The notes below the pieces were generated by a model. It saw only the letters and a list, made by a program, of their open reading frames with translations. It was not told the origin of the DNA and searched no databases. Shown piece after piece: positions 36,584 to 44,637 of a DNA stretch of 64,000 nt. The first letter of the stretch is position 1. Every line of letters begins with the position of its first letter. The position numbers and the translations under genes are program-made. Source of the DNA: Actinomadura sp. 6K520 (GTDB taxonomy: Bacteria > Actinomycetota > Actinomycetes > Streptosporangiales > Streptosporangiaceae); the NCBI RefSeq assembly GCF_004349245.1, contig NZ_SMLC01000010.1, positions 1 through 64,000 of the forward strand. Reading direction: 5' to 3'.

Positions 36584-38310
36584 CCGCCCCGCCCGCCGCC
36601 CTGCTGCTGCACCGCCACCTTCGCGGGCAGTGGCCGGCCGTGCGCCGCCTCGCCGCCTGGTCCGCCCTCGAATCGCTCCCGGCGTTCGCGTCCGGTCTCC
36701 TCCTGGCGCGGGCCGTCGACCAGGGTTTCCTCGCCGGGCGTCCGCTCACCGGTCTCGGCTGGCTCGGCGCCCTCGCCGTCCTGTACGTCGCCGGGGCGGT
36801 GGGTACCGGCCGGATCTACCCGTGGCTCGCCGCCACCGTCGAGCCGCTGCGCGACTCCCTGGTGGAGGAGGTCGTCACCGCCTCCCTGCACCGGATGACC
36901 GACCGGGCACCGGACACCGGGGGCGCGAGCGTGTCCCAGGTCACCGAGCAGGCCGAGGCCGTCCGGGTGCTGCTCGGCACCGCGCTGCGCAACGTCCGCC
37001 AGCTGCTGTCGGCCGGTGTCGCGGCGCTGCTCGGCCTGGCCCTGCTCTCCCCGCCGCTGGCACTGGTCATCTGCCTGTCGGTGGGGCTCGCCCTCGCGGT
37101 GTTCGCGGCGTTCGTCGGCCTGCAGATCCGCCGCTACCGGGCCGTCGTCCGGGAGGCGGAGCGGATCGGCGAGAGCGCCGCCGTGATCGTCGGCGGTGTC
37201 CGGGACGTCGTCGCCTGCGCGGCGGAGGACCGCGCGGCCCGCACCGTCGGGGAGGTGATCGACGCCCAGGCCGCGGCGCTGCGCGCGTACGCCCGCACCC
37301 GCCTGGTCCGCCTGCCGGTGCTCGCCCTGGGGGTGCACGTGCCGCTGATCGCCCTGCTGCTCCTGTCCCCCTACCTGACCGAGCACCACGGGCTCACGCC
37401 GGGGCAGGCCGCGGGGGCGGCCGGCTACCTCGTCACCGGGCTCCAGCCCGGCATCACCGTCCTCGTCGACGCGGGCGGCACCCTGCTGCTCAGCCTCGCG
37501 GTGATCCTCGGCCGGCTCGCCGAGACCTGCGCCGGCCCCGCCGGTTCCGCCGGTTCCGCCGCCGTCCCGGCCGCGCCGCCCGCCGTCGCCGCGTCCTTCG
37601 ACATCGAGGCCGACGGCGTCACCTTCGCCTACTCGCCGCACGCCGACCCCGTCCTGCGGGACCTGTCCCTGCGCGTCCCGGAGGGCACGCACCTGGCGGT
37701 GGTCGGCCCCAGCGGCGCCGGGAAGTCGACGCTCGCCAACCTCCTCACCGGCCTCCTCCCGCCGCAGCGGGGCGGCGTGACGCTCGGCGGCGTCCCCCTT
37801 TCCCGCCTCGACCAGGCGCGGCTGCGGTCGGCGGTCACGCTCATCCCGCAGGAGAGCTACGTGTTCGCCGCGACGCTGCGCGAGAACCTGGCGTACCTGT
37901 GCCCGCGGGCCGGCACCGCGCAGCTCGACGACACCGTCCGCGCCGTCGGGCTCACCGCGACCGTCGAGCGCCTCGGCGGATACGACGCCGGCATCCCACC
38001 CGGCGGCGGCGACCTCTCCCACGGTGAACGCCAGCTCATCACCCTGGCCCGCGCGCACCTGTCCCCCGCCCCGATCATCGTCCTGGACGAGGCCACCAGC
38101 CACCTGGACCCCGCCGCCGAGGCCCGCGCCGAACACGCCCTGGCCGCCCGCGGCAGAACCCTCATCGTCATCGCGCACCGCATCACGTCCGCCGAACGCG
38201 CCGGAAAGGTCCTCCTCCTGGACGGCCCCACCCCCCTCCTCGGTACCCACGAGACCCTCCAGGCCAGCAGCCCCCTCTACGCGGACCTGGTGGGCCATTG
38301 GCACACCTGA
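36580..38310 (+). CDS. ABC exporter half-transporter with consensus Walker B
   Basis: 576 aa. GTG start overlapping the previous stop. Six membrane segments (about 20-320), then an ATPase domain with Walker A GPSGAGKS, Q-loop LIPQESYVF, signature LSHGERQLI (His for the second Gly), Walker B IIVLDEATSHLD and H-loop IAHR. The intact Walker B/H-loop here would pair with the canonical signature of the partner, giving one active and one degenerate ATP site, as in TM287/288- or TAP-like exporters. No protease (C39) domain, so leader removal must be separate. Confidence 0.93.
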   Translation: MTAPPAALLLHRHLRGQWPAVRRLAAWSALESLPAFASGLLLARAVDQGFLAGRPLTGLGWLGALAVLYVAGAVGTGRIYPWLAATVEPLRDSLVEEVVTASLHRMTDRAPDTGGASVSQVTEQAEAVRVLLGTALRNVRQLLSAGVAALLGLALLSPPLALVICLSVGLALAVFAAFVGLQIRRYRAVVREAERIGESAAVIVGGVRDVVACAAEDRAARTVGEVIDAQAAALRAYARTRLVRLPVLALGVHVPLIALLLLSPYLTEHHGLTPGQAAGAAGYLVTGLQPGITVLVDAGGTLLLSLAVILGRLAETCAGPAGSAGSAAVPAAPPAVAASFDIEADGVTFAYSPHADPVLRDLSLRVPEGTHLAVVGPSGAGKSTLANLLTGLLPPQRGGVTLGGVPLSRLDQARLRSAVTLIPQESYVFAATLRENLAYLCPRAGTAQLDDTVRAVGLTATVERLGGYDAGIPPGGGDLSHGERQLITLARAHLSPAPIIVLDEATSHLDPAAEARAEHALAARGRTLIVIAHRITSAERAGKVLLLDGPTPLLGTHETLQASSPLYADLVGHWHT

Positions 38311-38319
38311 CCACCCGCC

Positions 38320-38352
38320 CTGTCGAAGAGCCGCGCAACCGCTCGTCGACAG
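38320..38352. terminator. Hairpin between convergent genes
   Basis: CTGTCGA (38320-38326) pairs with TCGACAG (38346-38352). It ends the lanthipeptide operon and faces the convergent PNPOx-like gene. Confidence 0.55.
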
Positions 38353-38358
38353 CGGAGG

Positions 38359-39279
38359 TCACCGGGCTTCCCCGGGTGGACGTACCGGGGGGTTGAAACG
38401 GGACGGGACGGGGTCGCTCCACCGCAGCGGCAGCGCCCCGGTGATCTCGACGACGTCGGTGGCGGTGAACTCGACCAGCCGCTCGGCGCCCGGCACGGCG
38501 GCGGCGTGGACGGGGTCCCAGTCGGTGCGCGCGGTGCCGGTGAGGTACAGGGCGTCCCCGGTGCGCCAGTCGGGGAACAGCAGCCCGGCCCGGGGCTGGA
38601 CTTCCAGGTTGCCCAGTGTGTTGAACATGGCGTTGCCGACGTAGTCGGGCCAGCGCAGCACGGTCGGCGACACCACCTCCACGAATCCCGGGCCGCCGCC
38701 GCGGTGGGAGGCGTCGGCGTCGCCGTCGAGGTCGGAGGTCGCGATGAAGAACGTGTCGGCCCCGGTGATCCACCGCCGCTGGTCGCCGGTCAGCGCGCGG
38801 GACCGTTTCGGCGGCGCCGGAGCGGCCGGTTCCCACTGCGGTGCGCGCTTCTGGATGTACTTGGGGCAGTTGGAGTACACCTGGTCGAGCGTGACGCTCA
38901 GGCCGCGCCCGGTGGGGACGGCGTGTCCGTTCATCCGCATCCGGCGGTGCCGGGACGGTTCGATGGCGAGCATGCCGACCCGCGCCGGCGCGGTGAGCCG
39001 GTCGTGCAGGGGGTCACCGGGCGCCGGGCGGGCGTCGACGGCGATGGTGCGGGCGTCCTCGGCGCGCAGGAAGCCGGGCGGCCCGGTGAGCAGCGTGGCC
39101 CACATCCGTCCCCGCCCGTCGGCGGCGCCGAGGACGACCATCGGCTGCTGGAGCAGGAACTTGCGCGCCACCTCGGGGATCTCCGCGCGGATGGCGCGGG
39201 CCGAGAACTCGCCCTGGTCCCCCAGACCGGCGCGCCGCTGGGCGGTTCGTTCACCTTCGTGGTAACTGTCGACCGCCAC
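38359..39279 (-). CDS. Pyridoxamine 5'-phosphate oxidase-family (split-barrel) protein
   Basis: 306 aa. GTG start at 39279 directly behind AAAGGAGG; upstream open frame ignored. The flavin-type split barrel is visible as FLLQQPMVVLGAADGRGRMWATLLTG, AIEPSRHRRMRMNGHA and a second barrel-like half with ADTFFIATSD and WPDYVGNAMFNTLGNLEVQPRAGLLFPDW. It resembles large two-barrel members of the family rather than PdxH, so a redox role on an unknown substrate is more likely than vitamin B6 metabolism. Thirty-one bases separate it from the upstream VOC gene; probably one operon. Confidence 0.85.
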   Translation of the reverse strand: MAVDSYHEGERTAQRRAGLGDQGEFSARAIRAEIPEVARKFLLQQPMVVLGAADGRGRMWATLLTGPPGFLRAEDARTIAVDARPAPGDPLHDRLTAPARVGMLAIEPSRHRRMRMNGHAVPTGRGLSVTLDQVYSNCPKYIQKRAPQWEPAAPAPPKRSRALTGDQRRWITGADTFFIATSDLDGDADASHRGGGPGFVEVVSPTVLRWPDYVGNAMFNTLGNLEVQPRAGLLFPDWRTGDALYLTGTARTDWDPVHAAAVPGAERLVEFTATDVVEITGALPLRWSDPVPSRFNPPVRPPGEAR

Positions 39280-39310
39280 AGCGGCCTCCTTTCGATGGGG
39301 CCGGCGAAGG

Positions 39311-39772
39311 TCAGAAGAAACCGCAGGTCGGGGCCGCGCCGCTCGGCGCGGGTGCGGTGTCGGCACCCGTGGGCGCGTAGATCTCCAGGCGGATGCCGTC
39401 GGGGTCGGTGAAGAAGATCCCGCCGGACGAGACGCCCTCGCCGTGCGGGACGACGCCGTCGTGGACGAGCTCGGCGCCCAGCTCGCGCAGCACCCGTTCG
39501 GCGGCCTTCACCTCGTCGATCGACTCGACCTGGAACGACAGGTGGTGCAGCCCCGCCGACCGGGTCGGGAAGACGGTGTCGCTCTGCTGCCACAGCGTCA
39601 GCACCAGTTGCCCGTCCCGTCCGAGGAAGGCCCAGCGGCGGCCGTCCTCCCTGCCTTCGGCCTGCACGTCGAACCCGAAGACGCGCAGGTAGAAGGGCAG
39701 CGACCGGTCCAGATCGGTCACGTTCAGCCCCACGTGCCCCGTCCGCAGGGCCTTGATGGCGACGGTCTCCAT
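39311..39772 (-). CDS. VOC-superfamily (glyoxalase/dioxygenase-like) protein
   Basis: 153 aa, ATG at 39772 behind GAGGTG. Two beta-alpha-beta-beta-beta modules: GHVGLNVTDLDRSLPFYLRVFGF and GLHHLSFQVESIDEVKAAERVLRELGAE. Likely metal ligands are His13 (TGHVGLNV), a His in LHHLSF and Glu in GIRLEIYAP. It ends with an unusual Pro/Ala-rich tail terminating TCGFF. First gene of the VOC-PNPOx operon, divergent from a CGNR regulator across a large palindrome. Substrate unknown. Confidence 0.88.
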   Translation of the reverse strand: METVAIKALRTGHVGLNVTDLDRSLPFYLRVFGFDVQAEGREDGRRWAFLGRDGQLVLTLWQQSDTVFPTRSAGLHHLSFQVESIDEVKAAERVLRELGAELVHDGVVPHGEGVSSGGIFFTDPDGIRLEIYAPTGADTAPAPSGAAPTCGFF

Positions 39773-39813
39773 GACACACCTCACAAACCCGGGCCGTTTC
39801 GCCCGGCTCACGA

Positions 39814-39843
39814 CTAACTGACTATCGAAAGATAGAGGGTTAG
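39814..39843. promoter_or_regulatory. Symmetrical 30-bp operator between VOC and CGNR genes
   Basis: Nested arms: CTAAC, 3 bases, CTATC, GAAA, GATAG, 3 bases, GTTAG. All ten arm pairs match. It covers the divergent promoter region and is the obvious binding site for the CGNR protein. Confidence 0.65.
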
Positions 39844-39892
39844 AGAGTGATCGTCAACTGGCTAAGTCGCGATAGCCGGATAGAGTGGTGGC

Positions 39893-40465
39893 GTGCAGCC
39901 GGAGCATCGATCCCAGCGGCGGGGCGCCGCGGATCCCCGCCCGCTGACCGGGGAGCCGCTGTGCCTGGACCTGGTCAACACACGGTGGGTCGACGATGGC
40001 GTCCTGCTGGACCTGCTCGACTCCACCGACGGCCTGGCCGTCTGGCTGCGTTCGGCCGGGCTGGACGATCGCGCGACGGCCGACCGGGCGACACTGGACG
40101 CCGTGCTGGAGACACGCGGAATCCTGCTGGCGCTCCTGGAGCAGGACCCGTCCCCGGAAACGCAGGACGGGCTCAACCGGGTCCTCGAACGCGGCGCGCT
40201 GCACTACCGGCTCGGGCCCGGCGGCCCGGAGAGCCATCCGCGGACCGACGACCCGGCATGGCTGCCGTCCTGGCTGGCCGCCGCCGACTACCTACGGCTC
40301 ATGGCCGCCAGCCCGGACCGCGTCAAACCCTGTGCACACCCCAATTGCGTGCTGTACTTCCACGACACGACCAAGAACGGCACCCGCCGCTGGTGCTCCA
40401 TGGCCATCTGCGGAAACCGCGCCAAGGCCGCCCGCCACTACGAACGCGCGAAGACCGGACGCTGA
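39893..40465 (+). CDS. CGNR zinc-finger (ABATE-domain) transcriptional regulator
   Basis: 190 aa. The GTG start follows TAGAGT by six bases, so the mRNA is probably leaderless. The N-terminal ABATE domain (GEPLCLDLVNTRWVDDG) is a probable sensor; the C-terminal zinc finger has CAHPNCVLYFHD and WCSMAICGNRAKAARHYER with the CGNR signature. By position it regulates the divergent VOC-PNPOx pair, presumably a stress- or xenobiotic-response unit. Confidence 0.92.
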   Translation: MQPEHRSQRRGAADPRPLTGEPLCLDLVNTRWVDDGVLLDLLDSTDGLAVWLRSAGLDDRATADRATLDAVLETRGILLALLEQDPSPETQDGLNRVLERGALHYRLGPGGPESHPRTDDPAWLPSWLAAADYLRLMAASPDRVKPCAHPNCVLYFHDTTKNGTRRWCSMAICGNRAKAARHYERAKTGR

Positions 40466-40531
40466 GCCGCCCGTGAGGCGGTGTCCCTGGAGCGAGGCCG
40501 CCGCGCGCCGAGCACCCCGGGCTCGACGCGA

Positions 40532-41173
40532 TCAGGCGGCGCGGCGGCGGCGCACGCCCCACACAAGCAGAGCCGTCCCGGCGACCAGGGTGACGATCGC
40601 GGCGGGCGGCAGGAACCCGAACCGCAAGCTGATCGAGGCGTGCGCGTCCACGCCGGGCCGGCCGTCCAGGCGCATCACCACGACGGACCACGCGCCACCG
40701 GTCTTGTCCCACCTGAGGGTCCGCGTACCGGTGCCCGAGGAACTCGCCACCCAGAAGGACTGCCGGGACGGCGCCGCGACCTCGGACGTCCCCGGCAGCC
40801 GCCGGAAGACCGGCACGAACGGGCTGAGGTCGGCCGACACGAACTCCTCGTGCGACACCCCGCGCAGATAGCTCTCGACCCGCGCCTTCGGCCCCACCCC
40901 CACGAACAGCGGCACGCGGGGATCGGCCGGCCGGACCACGATCTCGACCTCGGCGAGTTCCCCGACATCGGGCATTGGGTCTCCGGCACGGGCCGTCTCC
41001 GCCCCCACCTCGATCTCGTCGGTCTTGAGTGCCGCGGTGGACGTGGTGAAGCGCCGCTCACCGGTTCCGAAGGCGCCGCCGGAGGCGGCCTGCACGGCCC
41101 CCGCCACGGCGAGCCCGGAACCGGCGAGCAGGAGCGGCACCGCGATGAGGACGCCGAGCAGGCCACGATTCAT
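40532..41173 (-). CDS. Membrane protein of unknown function
   Basis: 213 aa. ATG at 41173, GGGGG six bases upstream. One N-terminal and one C-terminal membrane helix (LLGVLIAVPLLLAGSGLAVAGAV; AAIVTLVAGTALLVWGVRRRR) flank an extracytoplasmic beta-rich domain (DEIEVGAETARAGD... FVGVGPKARVESYLRGVSHEEF). The FVGVGP... YLRG phrase recurs in actinobacterial membrane proteins of unknown role. Divergent from a TetR gene with two operator copies between, so likely its target. Confidence 0.8.
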   Translation of the reverse strand: MNRGLLGVLIAVPLLLAGSGLAVAGAVQAASGGAFGTGERRFTTSTAALKTDEIEVGAETARAGDPMPDVGELAEVEIVVRPADPRVPLFVGVGPKARVESYLRGVSHEEFVSADLSPFVPVFRRLPGTSEVAAPSRQSFWVASSSGTGTRTLRWDKTGGAWSVVVMRLDGRPGVDAHASISLRFGFLPPAAIVTLVAGTALLVWGVRRRRAA

Positions 41174-41188
41174 GGTGGACCCCCTTTT

Positions 41189-41232
41189 TAGTACGACCGT
41201 GCTACAAAGCTCAACGTAACACAGTCGTGCTA
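41189..41232. promoter_or_regulatory. Paired TetR operators
   Basis: TAGTACGACCGTGCTA (41189-41204) and TAACACAGTCGTGCTA (41217-41232) are 16-bp near-palindromes whose starts are 28 bp apart. They lie in the 69-bp gap between the divergent membrane-protein and tetR starts. Confidence 0.65.
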
Positions 41233-41242
41233 TAAAAGCCCC

Positions 41243-41830
41243 ATGCCGAAGGTGGTGGATCCGGCCAGGCGCCGGCAGGAAGTGGTCGCGGCCGTGTGGC
41301 GGGTCATCCGGCGGGACGGGCTGGACCGGGCCTCGGTGCGCAACGTCGCACGCGAGGCGGGCCTGTCGACGGGGTCGCTGCGGCACTACTTCGCCACCCA
41401 GCCCGAACTGCTGGCGTTCACCCTCCGCACGATCATCGAACGGATCGAGGAACGGATAGCCGCGAGCCCGCCGACGGACGGCGACCCCCGCGAGCGCGCC
41501 GTCCGCGTCCTGCACGAACTCCTCCCCATGGACGCCGAACGCGCCGCCGAGAACCAGGTCTGGCTGGCCTTCACCGCCCGCGCACTCGTCAGCCCGGAAC
41601 TGCGCGCCCTGTGCGAAGAGGCCCACGACGCCCTTCGCTCGGGCTGCCGCATCCTGGTCGAGTCCCTGGCCCCGGACGCCGACACCGAACTGGAGACCGA
41701 CCGGCTGCACGCACTGGTGGACGGCCTGGCCGTCCACGCCGCCCTGCATCCCGGGATCACCACCCCCGCCCGAATGCGCGCCGCCCTGGCCGCCCACCTC
41801 GACGACCTCCGCACACGAGACCTCCGCTGA
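41243..41830 (+). CDS. TetR-family regulator
   Basis: 195 aa. HTH at about 20-62 (VAAVWRVIRRDGLDRASVRNVAREAGLSTGSLRHYFATQPELL). The C-terminal domain is of the TetR_C_6/BetI-like kind (HELLPMDAERAAENQVWLAFTARAL). The ATG at 41243 is 10 bp from the second operator copy, indicating autoregulation, and no Shine-Dalgarno sequence fits, so it may be leaderless. Probable target: the divergent membrane protein. Confidence 0.93.
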   Translation: MPKVVDPARRRQEVVAAVWRVIRRDGLDRASVRNVAREAGLSTGSLRHYFATQPELLAFTLRTIIERIEERIAASPPTDGDPRERAVRVLHELLPMDAERAAENQVWLAFTARALVSPELRALCEEAHDALRSGCRILVESLAPDADTELETDRLHALVDGLAVHAALHPGITTPARMRAALAAHLDDLRTRDLR

Positions 41831-42048
41831 CCGATCCGGCAGTGGTCATCGGGGAATGGCCGGAGTCGCCGCCGACCCGAATCCTGATCAGGGATGAAGC
41901 CGATCTGAATCAGATCTGAAGGCGGCGGCTGCTTTACTGCCGACCAGGCCCCGCAAGGTGGCGGCTCCACCGGTTTTTCTTAATTGAGGGACCGTTTCCG
42001 GATCGCCGCCTCACGCCAGTCGAAAAGTACGTCCCGGAGGGGAAATCC

Positions 42049-42426
42049 ATGTCAAGGCGTACCATCATGACCATGGCCGCATCGGCGCTCTTCGGTGCGG
42101 GGATGCTGGTCACCGCGCCCGCGGCCGCGGCCGAACCGAATCCGCCCGGGTGCGAAAAGGGCTACTTCTGCCTGTACTCCTCACACGACCAGACCGGCGG
42201 GCTGGTGCTGAAGAGAGCGGGCAACTGGACGGGCAGTGTCAGGGCCGGCTCAGTGTTCAACAACGGCGTTCCCTTCCCGGGCGCCGACCACATCCAGGTC
42301 TACTGGTCCTTGGGGGACTACAGCAACACGGCCTGCCTTCACTACAATCCCGGCCCCGGCGCATACAAGCGCGACTTCCTGCCGGGCACGGTCGTGACCA
42401 AGGTTGTCTGGCGCGGCGAATGCTAA
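42049..42426 (+). CDS. Secreted peptidase inhibitor family I36-like protein
   Basis: 125 aa. ATG behind GGAGGGG. Signal peptide 1-28 (ending APAAAA). The mature part has GCEKGYFCLYSSHDQTGG, NNG, YWSLGDYSNTACLHYNPGPG and a final WRGEC: the beta/gamma-crystallin-like I36 (SMPI) fold with four to five cysteines. Family members inhibit metalloproteases such as thermolysin, but many homologues are untested. Monocistronic, with an AT-richer promoter region upstream (41970-42000). Confidence 0.82.
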   Translation: MSRRTIMTMAASALFGAGMLVTAPAAAAEPNPPGCEKGYFCLYSSHDQTGGLVLKRAGNWTGSVRAGSVFNNGVPFPGADHIQVYWSLGDYSNTACLHYNPGPGAYKRDFLPGTVVTKVVWRGEC

Positions 42427-42522
42427 GGTGCCGCGCTCGAAATGGCGCACCAGCGGCATAGGGTCGCCCGCGTCCTCGATCCGCCGGGCGCCGTGAGGCG
42501 AGGTCCGCCGACGCCGGGCGGG

Positions 42523-42903
42523 TCAGGGCCAGGTCTGGGCTTTGGCGGCGAAGGTCTCGGGGGCGCTGTGGACCGGGACCACGCAGAACAGGTGGCCGCC
42601 CGGGGCGCGGAGGGTGTGGGCCTCCTTCCAGGTGGAGACCGGTTCCGCGCCGAGGGCCGTCAGGCGGGCGACCTCTGCTTCCAGGTCGTCGGTCTCGATG
42701 TCGAGGTGGTAGCGCGGGGGGCCGTCGACCGACTGGACGACGGTGAGCAGGCCGGGGACGGCGCGGTTCAGGACGGTGAACTGTTCCTCGCCCGGGGCGG
42801 GAAACGTCGTGGCCCCCAGGGCGGCGGACCAGAAGTCCGCCGCCTCGGCGGCCTCCTCGGCGGGCGTGTCGATCACGATTCCGACCAGCCGGCTGCGATG
42901 CAT
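42523..42903 (-). CDS. VOC-family protein
   Basis: 126 aa. A single glyoxalase/bleomycin-resistance-like unit: RLVGIVIDTPAEEAAEAADFWSAALGA, then RYHLDIETDDLEAEVARLTALGAE and a C-terminal PGGHLFCVVP. TACGCT ends six bases before the ATG, so it is probably leaderless. Substrate unknown. It lies 31 bp downstream of the MpaB-family gene on the same strand. Confidence 0.87.
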   Translation of the reverse strand: MHRSRLVGIVIDTPAEEAAEAADFWSAALGATTFPAPGEEQFTVLNRAVPGLLTVVQSVDGPPRYHLDIETDDLEAEVARLTALGAEPVSTWKEAHTLRAPGGHLFCVVPVHSAPETFAAKAQTWP

Positions 42904-42934
42904 GGCGGCAGCGTAGCCGGGTTCCGGGCGTGGG

Positions 42935-43927
42935 TCAGGCGGTGGCTTCGATCTCCTCGCGGGTGAGGACCGGGTCCGGGGCCGTGGGGGCGGTGGAGAT
43001 GAACGGGTTCGGCTTCTTGCCGGCGGCGCGGGTCTGGGCCTGCCGGTATTCGGGGAGCGGGCCGGTGGCCTCGTGGAGGGCGTTGAGGGTGAACCACAGG
43101 GACGTGCGGCGGAGGCGGAGGGTGACCGGGTTGGGCGGCTGGTAGAGGGCCAGCTTCTGGGCCCAGTGCGGCAGCATGTCGCGGGCCGCCCAGTCCATGA
43201 ACTCGCTGCCGGGCTCCCAGGGCTTGGCCTTGCTGTCGCGCAGGTTGGGGCCGGTCTGGAACGCCTTGATGGGGGTGACCGCGAGTTTGGGCAGGTAGGA
43301 CTCCAGGCATTCGGCGGTCTCGGCCTTCGTGGTGGGAAGGTCGGTGCCGCCTAGGGCCTCGCCCACGCGGACGAACTCGCGGTAGTAGCGGTCGATGTCG
43401 TGCAAGGGGCGGCGGTGGTAGCGCTCGTGGGCGGTGGCCAGGCCCCACACGACGGTGGCGTAGTTCCAGCGCAGCCATTCGGGGTCGTCGGCGTCGTAGG
43501 CGAGTCCGTCGGGGCGGGTGCCCTTGACCGTGTGGTGCATGGCGCGGACGGTGCGCGCCAGCTTCTCCGCGGTCTGCGTCGAGCCGTAGGCGGTGCCGAT
43601 GAAGAACGAGATGGAGTGCGCGAGGCGCACCGCGGCGCCTTCCGGGTCGACGTTGCCGGTGGGAACGCCGTCGACGCGCTCGGCGATGCGGGTGTGGTCA
43701 TAGCCCATCCAGCTGATGCTGGGGTCGAGGCCCTCGATGTAGGCGGCGCCGACCAGGCCGAGGACCAGGGTGGGCAGGTGCGAGTGGACGTACCAGACCG
43801 CGCTGCCGGGCCCGAACCAGCCGGGGTCGCCCGCGGGGCCGGCGAAGTCGAGGCCCTTGAAGAACCTGGAGCGGATCTCGGTGTCGAAGGACTGCTCGAA
43901 CCGTCTGGCGATCGGGTTGGTCTTCAT
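42935..43927 (-). CDS. MpaB-family (DUF2236) oxygenase
   Basis: 330 aa. ATG behind AGGAG. It matches the ER-bound oxygenase MpaB/latex-clearing-protein-like family, haem-binding all-helical proteins: VRAMHHTVKGTRPDGLAYDADDPEWLRWNYATVVWGLATAHERY in family register, with the conserved His residues of MHHTVKG and TAHERY as candidate haem ligands. Substrate unknown. It is divergent from a TetR gene across a perfect palindrome, so probably induced by its substrate. Confidence 0.9.
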   Translation of the reverse strand: MKTNPIARRFEQSFDTEIRSRFFKGLDFAGPAGDPGWFGPGSAVWYVHSHLPTLVLGLVGAAYIEGLDPSISWMGYDHTRIAERVDGVPTGNVDPEGAAVRLAHSISFFIGTAYGSTQTAEKLARTVRAMHHTVKGTRPDGLAYDADDPEWLRWNYATVVWGLATAHERYHRRPLHDIDRYYREFVRVGEALGGTDLPTTKAETAECLESYLPKLAVTPIKAFQTGPNLRDSKAKPWEPGSEFMDWAARDMLPHWAQKLALYQPPNPVTLRLRRTSLWFTLNALHEATGPLPEYRQAQTRAAGKKPNPFISTAPTAPDPVLTREEIEATA

Positions 43928-43942
43928 CCGGGGGCTCCTACT

Positions 43943-43966
43943 TTCTGGCTACGACTGTAGCCAGAA
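43943..43966. promoter_or_regulatory. Perfect TetR operator between mpaB-like and tetR genes
   Basis: TTCTGGCTAC, four bases GACT, GTAGCCAGAA: ten perfectly symmetrical arm pairs, 15 bp upstream of the MpaB-family start. Surely the binding site of the adjacent TetR protein. Confidence 0.75.
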
Positions 43967-44019
43967 TAAGCGATTGGTTACGTGTGTGTCCAGACTTGCC
44001 GCTTGCTATCGTGAGCGCC

Positions 44020-44637
44020 ATGGCGAGCGTGTCCTCCCGGTGGGCCGGGGTCCCCGTGGCCCGGCGGAAGGACGAGCGGCGCGAGATGCTCGTCCGGGCG
44101 GCGTTCGCGCTGTTCGGAGAGCAGGGCGAGGCCGGGCTCACGGTGCGCGCGGTGTGCCGCGAGGCAGAGCTGCACACCCGGTACTTCTACGAGAACTTCA
44201 CCGGGACCGACGAGCTGCTCGCCGCCGTCTACGACCAGCAGGCGGCCGCGCTCGGGGACGTCCTCACCCGCGCCCTGGACGAGGCGGGCCCCGATCCGGA
44301 GGCGCGGACGCGCGCGGGCATCAGCAACGTCCTCCGGTTCATCAGCGAGGACCCGCGGCGCAGCCGCGTGCTGTTCGCCGAGGCGCGCGGCAACGAGGTC
44401 CTGGCCGTGCGGCGGAGGGCCGCGCAGACCGGGCTGCTGGACGGTCTCATCGCGATGGGCCCCGGGCCGGAACTGCCGGTCGTCATCGCCGCGACCATGT
44501 TCACCGGCGCGATGACCGAGCTGGCGCAGCAGTGGGCGGACGGACGGCTGGGGCACGATCTCGACGCCGTCGTCGACCAGGCCGTCGCACTGTCACTGGC
44601 CCTGCACGCGACGACCGCGAAGCACCTTCCGGGCTAG
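44020..44637 (+). CDS. TetR-family regulator
   Basis: 205 aa from the ATG at 44020; TATCGT ends about seven bases upstream, suggesting a leaderless mRNA (a GTG at 44011 is an alternative). HTH at about 20-65 (LTVRAVCREAELHTRYFYENFTGTDELLAAVY). It is divergent from the MpaB-family oxygenase and overlaps the convergent lipase-like gene by 4 bp. Confidence 0.93.
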   Translation: MASVSSRWAGVPVARRKDERREMLVRAAFALFGEQGEAGLTVRAVCREAELHTRYFYENFTGTDELLAAVYDQQAAALGDVLTRALDEAGPDPEARTRAGISNVLRFISEDPRRSRVLFAEARGNEVLAVRRRAAQTGLLDGLIAMGPGPELPVVIAATMFTGAMTELAQQWADGRLGHDLDAVVDQAVALSLALHATTAKHLPG

